NCBI GenBank assembly: GCA_963845445.1
Contig: CAWJSE010000003.1
Coordinates: 310,001 to 374,000, forward strand
DNA length: 64,000 bases
Direction: 5' to 3'
From: JABDBL01 sp963845445
GTDB lineage: Bacteria > Cyanobacteriota > Vampirovibrionia > Obscuribacterales > Obscuribacteraceae
Below, one piece after another: positions 63,060 to 64,000 of this stretch. Every line of letters starts with the position of its first letter. Within the stretch, counting starts at the first letter, position 1. The notes under the pieces were generated by a model. The model saw nothing but the letters and a program-made list of their open reading frames with translations, was not told the origin of the DNA and searched no databases. Both the position numbers and the translations under genes were made by a program.

Positions 63060-64000
63060 TTAGTTTTTCCTGGCAGCACTATGTTCATGATGCGATTCTA
63101 TAGATACTCCAGTTGTTCCTCCGGTTGATCCAGAAGTGCCGGAGCTACTACTAGTACCGCTACCACTCGGTGGCAGAGCTTGGGCTGTGCTAGGAGCAAT
63201 CATCAGCGAAGAGACATCGATAAATTCTAAATCTTTGGCAGTTACATTGTTCTTAATCCAACTCAATTGGTCCTGAACCCAACCTTCATTTGGATCACCA
63301 TTTAAGTAGAACACACCACCATTTTGAGTCACAATCGCTCCATATTTAGCTAATGCTTGTAATATGATTTTAGCTTGAAGAGGAGCCTTAGGAATCAAAC
63401 TAGCAGCAGAACCTGCTTTTAACCGCAACATTATTCCCATAGGTGGCCCGGCAGGGTTGGTTTCTGCGTAATGATTAGCAGGCCAATTATAAGTGTAATT
63501 TGTCTTGCTTACGTTTATGCTTATAGCATGATTTATTGCACCGGTTGCAACCTCAGCATATTTAGCTAAGGGAACAAGAAGTGAGTAACCGTATGCACAA
63601 GCCGATGTATTACCAGGCGTACGTTCTGCATTCGAATTGAGCTTGAAAATTGATCCAGAATCAGCAGTCCAATTGCCGCTTCCATCGGATTGTGCATGAA
63701 ACAATTCATAAGATATGCCATTGGCTACATCAAGTCCAAGATAATGACTATCTCCACTTCCACTCGGAGTTCCCAATTCTCCGTTTGCGTCGGGATTACC
63801 TTGTGTACCGGTCCAAGGAGATCCCTCCATTTTTATTTGAGTTTGATCTATGGGCATCAGATAAGGACCGGGATCGCTCTCAGCAGGCCAAGCTACTATC
63901 TTTACATTTACCATTTTACCTTGTCCAGGTTGAATAACGTTATATGGTATTCCTATTGTTCCTCCCTGATAGCTTATCGAATTGAAATCGCAATAAAGAG
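63060..64000 (-). CDS. Secreted or surface hypothetical protein, 5' end beyond window
   Basis: The frame stays open to the right edge, so the N terminus is missing; the ATG at 63914 is internal (upstream codons read GGTIGIPYNVIQPGQGK). The visible part is Asn/Gly/Ser-rich with ANGISYELFHAQSDGSGNWTADSGSIFKL, SACAYGYSLLVPLAKYAEV and GIMLRLKAG, then a Gly/Ser-rich C terminus and HHEHS. It recalls extracellular carbohydrate-type proteins, but no family is certain. It is upstream of, and probably co-transcribed with, the frameshifted gene. Confidence 0.6.
   Translation of the reverse strand, partial: LYCDFNSISYQGGTIGIPYNVIQPGQGKMVNVKIVAWPAESDPGPYLMPIDQTQIKMEGSPWTGTQGNPDANGELGTPSGSGDSHYLGLDVANGISYELFHAQSDGSGNWTADSGSIFKLNSNAERTPGNTSACAYGYSLLVPLAKYAEVATGAINHAISINVSKTNYTYNWPANHYAETNPAGPPMGIMLRLKAGSAASLIPKAPLQAKIILQALAKYGAIVTQNGGVFYLNGDPNEGWVQDQLSWIKNNVTAKDLEFIDVSSLMIAPSTAQALPPSGSGTSSSSGTSGSTGGTTGVSIESHHEHSAARKN

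Overview
The window looks like a chromosome segment of a non-photosynthetic relative of Cyanobacteria (Vampirovibrionia/Melainabacteria, probably Obscuribacterales). The evidence is the character of the single 16S rRNA gene (53566-55078), the moderate-to-low GC content, many secreted TPR, Ser/Thr-rich and TadE/TadG-like proteins, and a Gram-negative core gene set. The lineage is an inference from reading the 16S gene and gene content, not from a database search.

Layout. 1-4.7 kb: end of a 2-oxoacid:ferredoxin oxidoreductase (korA partial, korB), then a minus-strand group fumC, amrB (MEMO1-like) and amrA (AMMECR1-like). 4.9-8 kb: exported TPR proteins and an HTTM membrane-protein pair. 8-13.1 kb: three pilus-type TadG/TadE-like proteins, one with a von Willebrand A domain and one with a long Ser/Thr tail. 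13.1-19.5 kb: the classical translation operon rimP-nusA-ylxR-infB-rbfA-truB, with a promoter and an attenuator-like hairpin in its leader. 19.7-28.6 kb: ybeY, dgkA, a cysteine desulfurase, an aldehyde dehydrogenase, a TPR protein, an FAD oxidoreductase, an orphan AbiEi/DUF6088-type antitoxin and a 5'-nucleotidase. 28.7-36.7 kb: cell-envelope genes (rsmH-ftsL-ftsI; dapF-ftsQ), with a GC-rich repeat cluster that supplies the end of ftsQ, then thioredoxin and mazG. 36.8-39.2 kb: UDP-glucose dehydrogenase plus UDP-glucuronate decarboxylase, which together make UDP-xylose. 39.2-46.9 kb: a four-gene hydrogenase-4-like membrane arm (hyfB-C-E-F) with no hydrogenase catalytic genes, preceded on the same strand by a SulP-STAS-beta-carbonic-anhydrase fusion. 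47-53 kb: small hypothetical genes, a retropepsin-like protease, a YunG-like protein, and a 1088-residue repeat-rich protein with an HELVH zinc-protease motif.

53-60 kb is the most unusual region. The 16S gene has its own promoter, a leader arm complementary to a downstream arm, and a strong intrinsic terminator 250 bp after the mature 3' end. No 23S, 5S or tRNA gene follows. The 16S 3'-flank (module A, then module B carrying the processing arm and terminator) recurs in degenerate copies over the next 4.7 kb. Between the copies lie a frameshifted rhuM gene, a membrane protein, a coiled-coil membrane protein, a BrnT/BrnA toxin-antitoxin pair and a lipoprotein. This is read as an isolated 16S unit whose duplicated flank has become a site of accessory-gene accumulation.

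60.6-64 kb: an ankyrin-repeat protein, a frameshifted exported protein, and a secreted protein that runs off the right edge.
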